This document shows positions 62,696 to 64,000 of a stretch of DNA of 64,000 nt, in pieces. How positions within the stretch are numbered: position 1 is the first letter of the stretch; every line of letters begins with the position of its first letter. The DNA comes from Novosphingobium huizhouense (GTDB lineage: Bacteria; Pseudomonadota; Alphaproteobacteria; Sphingomonadales; Sphingomonadaceae). The stretch covers positions 186,001-250,000 of the forward strand of contig NZ_JAILXZ010000001.1 of the NCBI RefSeq assembly GCF_020179475.1. Reading direction: 5' to 3'. The notes under the pieces are model-generated. The model had not been told where the DNA came from. It saw nothing but the letters and a program-made list of their open reading frames with translations, and searched no databases. Made by a program: the position numbers and the translations under genes.

Positions 62696-63352
62696 TCATG
62701 CCGTTTCGAGCAGCGCCGCCGCCGTCACGATCAGGTCGTCGAGCGCCTTGTCCGACCGCCACCGGCGCCGTTCGGCCGACCCTTCGGCAAGCACGGCCTC
62801 ACGCTCGGCGAGCAGCGCAGAGATGTAGCTGCCGAAGAAGCCGAAGCGCCGGCTCTGCGTTTCGCGCGGCAGGTGCGCTAGCAGGCGACGCAAGTGCGTC
62901 AGGCAGCGCTGGTAGCCGGCGTTGTACCGCCCGGCGAGCGTTCGGTCGATCAGCCCGGGATCGTAGAGCGCCAGCCGCATCAGGAAGCGGTTGAAGTACG
63001 AGCCGTGCTCCTCGTCCTCGTCGGCGAAGGCGACCGAGGGCACGATCACCGCCGCCACCGCTTCGCGCACGGTGTGCGGGCCGCCGGCTGCTTCCAGCTC
63101 GGCCAGGAATGCATGGCGCCGCGCCTCAATTCGCTGCGCCCCGTCGACCAGGATGCGCTCGACCAGCGCGTCCTTGGTGCCGAAGTGATAGGCGACCGCG
63201 CCCTGGTTGCGCTGCCCCGCCTCGCGCGCGATCTCGCGCACCGTCACCGCGCGGATTCCGCGCTCGGCGAACAACTTGCGCGCCGTCCTGAGCAGCAGGC
63301 GCGAGGTATCGCTCTCGCTCTCTTCGATAACCGGAACCGAATTGACTTGCAC
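62696..63352 (-). CDS. TetR-family transcriptional regulator
   Basis: 218 residues from a GTG at 63352 (no ATG is suitably placed; ribosome site weak). N-terminal helix-turn-helix: LLLRTARKLFAERGIRAVTVREIAREAGQRNQGAVAYHFGTKDALVERI, the standard TetR pattern. The C-terminal part is an all-helical ligand domain (SYFNRFLMRLALYDPGLIDRTL ...). It is divergent from the Old Yellow Enzyme gene, with inverted repeats in between, so it probably represses itself and that gene. The same operator-like motif occurs before the thiolase and nitroreductase genes, so it may be a wider catabolic regulator. Confidence 0.92.
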   Translation of the reverse strand: MQVNSVPVIEESESDTSRLLLRTARKLFAERGIRAVTVREIAREAGQRNQGAVAYHFGTKDALVERILVDGAQRIEARRHAFLAELEAAGGPHTVREAVAAVIVPSVAFADEDEEHGSYFNRFLMRLALYDPGLIDRTLAGRYNAGYQRCLTHLRRLLAHLPRETQSRRFGFFGSYISALLAEREAVLAEGSAERRRWRSDKALDDLIVTAAALLETA

Positions 63353-63367
63353 TGCGCCCGCCTGTAG

Positions 63368-63396
63368 TTAATCGTACAATTAAGTCAGGTGACTTA
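63368..63396. promoter_or_regulatory. Two overlapping inverted repeats in the tetR / Old Yellow Enzyme promoter
   Basis: TTAATCGTACAATTAA (63368-63383; 7 of 8 half-site pairs match) and TAAGTCAGGTGACTTA (63381-63396; perfect 6-bp arms) share three bases. They lie 16-44 nt upstream of the tetR start and 51-79 nt upstream of the divergent enzyme start. The first has the TTAA-N8-TTAA form found also at 16505 and 53151 and is the best candidate for the TetR operator. Confidence 0.7.
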
Positions 63397-63446
63397 GATC
63401 ACGGGGCGACCGCTAGACCAAAACGCGGCGCCGGGAAAGGATGACC

Positions 63447-64000
63447 ATGAGCAAGCTGTTCGAGCCCTTCGAGGCGAAGGGTCTCACGTTCAAGAACCGC
63501 CTGATCCACGTTCCGACCACGCTCAACCTGTCGGACCCGCAGGGGTACGCCACGCGCCGCCTCGCCGCCGCCTACGGCTCGCTCGCCAAGGGGGGCTATG
63601 CCGCGACGATCGTCGGCGCGACCTGCGTGCGCCGCGATGGCCTGATCAACGAACGCATGCTCGGCCTCTACGACGAGGACTACGTCATCGAATTCCGCGA
63701 CACCGTCACGGAGATCAAGAACAACGGCTCGCTCGCCGGCATCCAGCTGTTCTACGGCGGGCTCATCCCGGGCCTTGGCACCACCATCCCGCTCGAGGCC
63801 GGCAAGGGCTGGATCCCGGGCACCGTCGCCTGGGGCCCGAGCAACAAGTACGTGATCGGCAACCCCGAAAGCGGCGTCGTCCCCACCGAAGTCTATGACG
63901 ATATCGTCGAAAGCTTTGCGCAGGCGGGGCGCCGCGCGAAGGAAGCCGGGTTCGATTTCCTCTCGTTCCACTTCTGCCACGGCTCGCTGCCGCACACCAA
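63447..64000 (+). CDS. Old Yellow Enzyme-family NADH:flavin oxidoreductase, 3' end outside the window
   Basis: 185 codons visible from the ATG at 63447 (GGGAAAGG upstream; an in-frame ATG at 63441 is also possible). The N-terminus SKLFEPFEAKGLTFKNRLIHVPTTLNLSDPQGYATRR is the typical FMN-binding start of Old Yellow Enzyme/2,4-dienoyl-CoA reductase-like barrels, and KEAGFDFLSFHFCHGSLPHT corresponds to the HxxH/N substrate loop region. Enzymes of this type reduce activated C=C bonds or demethylate. The rest, including a possible C-terminal FAD/NADH domain, lies outside. Likely controlled by the divergent TetR gene. Confidence 0.9.
   Translation, partial: MSKLFEPFEAKGLTFKNRLIHVPTTLNLSDPQGYATRRLAAAYGSLAKGGYAATIVGATCVRRDGLINERMLGLYDEDYVIEFRDTVTEIKNNGSLAGIQLFYGGLIPGLGTTIPLEAGKGWIPGTVAWGPSNKYVIGNPESGVVPTEVYDDIVESFAQAGRRAKEAGFDFLSFHFCHGSLPHT

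Noticed and set aside
1..64000. CRISPR arrays, insertion sequences, tRNA or rRNA genes
   Set aside because: No regularly spaced repeats with unique spacers, no transposase-like protein, and no tRNA- or rRNA-like sequence was noticed on either strand.

Overview
The window is GC-rich, densely packed DNA that reads as a chromosome segment of a sphingomonad-type alphaproteobacterium (Novosphingobium/Sphingomonas/Erythrobacteraceae range). Support: four sphingomonad-style TonB-dependent receptors (TBDRs), many paralogous SDR/MDR oxidoreductases, a CobT subunit, PurS/PurQ as separate small subunits, an HWE histidine kinase with a LOV domain, and the general codon bias. Genus is an inference. I see no rRNA, tRNA, CRISPR array, insertion sequence or phage gene.

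Layout. (1) 1-5251, minus strand: a three-gene overlapping operon encoding a five-heme c-type cytochrome, a lipoprotein with two GlcG/HbpS-like regions and an outer-membrane beta-barrel cut by the left edge; it looks like an electron conduit across the envelope. (2) 5457-9806, minus: aldehyde dehydrogenase, acetolactate-synthase-type ThDP enzyme and a D-2-hydroxyacid dehydrogenase, with a REP-like palindrome pair between the first two. (3) 9865-24114: mostly core functions (cysS, transaldolase, purS-purQ, cobT, a CHASE2 adenylate cyclase with a small secreted partner, two tandem nitroreductases, two small secreted proteins, a GGDEF/EAL protein). (4) 24233-54479: an accessory catabolic region. 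It holds four TBDRs, three zinc-independent MDR reductases, four SDRs, two VOC proteins, two SnoaL-like proteins, a Rieske ferredoxin, a Rieske oxygenase alpha subunit, an EthD-like protein, an acyl-CoA ligase, a thiolase, hydrolases and a thioesterase. The set suggests uptake and CoA-dependent breakdown of a hydrophobic cyclic or aromatic compound; the substrate cannot be read from sequence. A LOV histidine kinase and its response regulator sit inside this region. (5) 54653-57937: a second histidine kinase, an exported M28 peptidase and a dienelactone-hydrolase-like protein. (6) 58066-62389, plus strand: an RTX-repeat protein built from three exact-period 270-bp modules, then a compact cluster TlpA-like thioredoxin / DUF4266 lipoprotein ending in a Cys-Gly-Cys tail / DUF3570 outer-membrane protein / ApbE flavin transferase. 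(7) 62405-64000: a small zinc-ribbon-like protein, a TetR regulator and a divergent Old Yellow Enzyme cut by the right edge.

Three observations stand out. The DUF3570 protein carries two matches to the ApbE flavinylation consensus (D-x-x-[ST]-G-A-[ST]) directly next to an apbE gene, so it may be a flavin-bearing outer-membrane redox protein. A TTAA-N8-TTAA motif occurs in three promoter regions, in front of tetR/Old Yellow Enzyme, the thiolase and the nitroreductase pair, and suggests one TetR regulon spanning almost 47 kb. The cytochrome/lipoprotein/barrel operon at the left end is a second candidate envelope electron-transfer system.

Limits: family names come from motif and sequence recognition by eye, without database searches. 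Starts were chosen from Shine-Dalgarno-like sequences, signal peptides and overlaps; several are GTG or TTG and are flagged.
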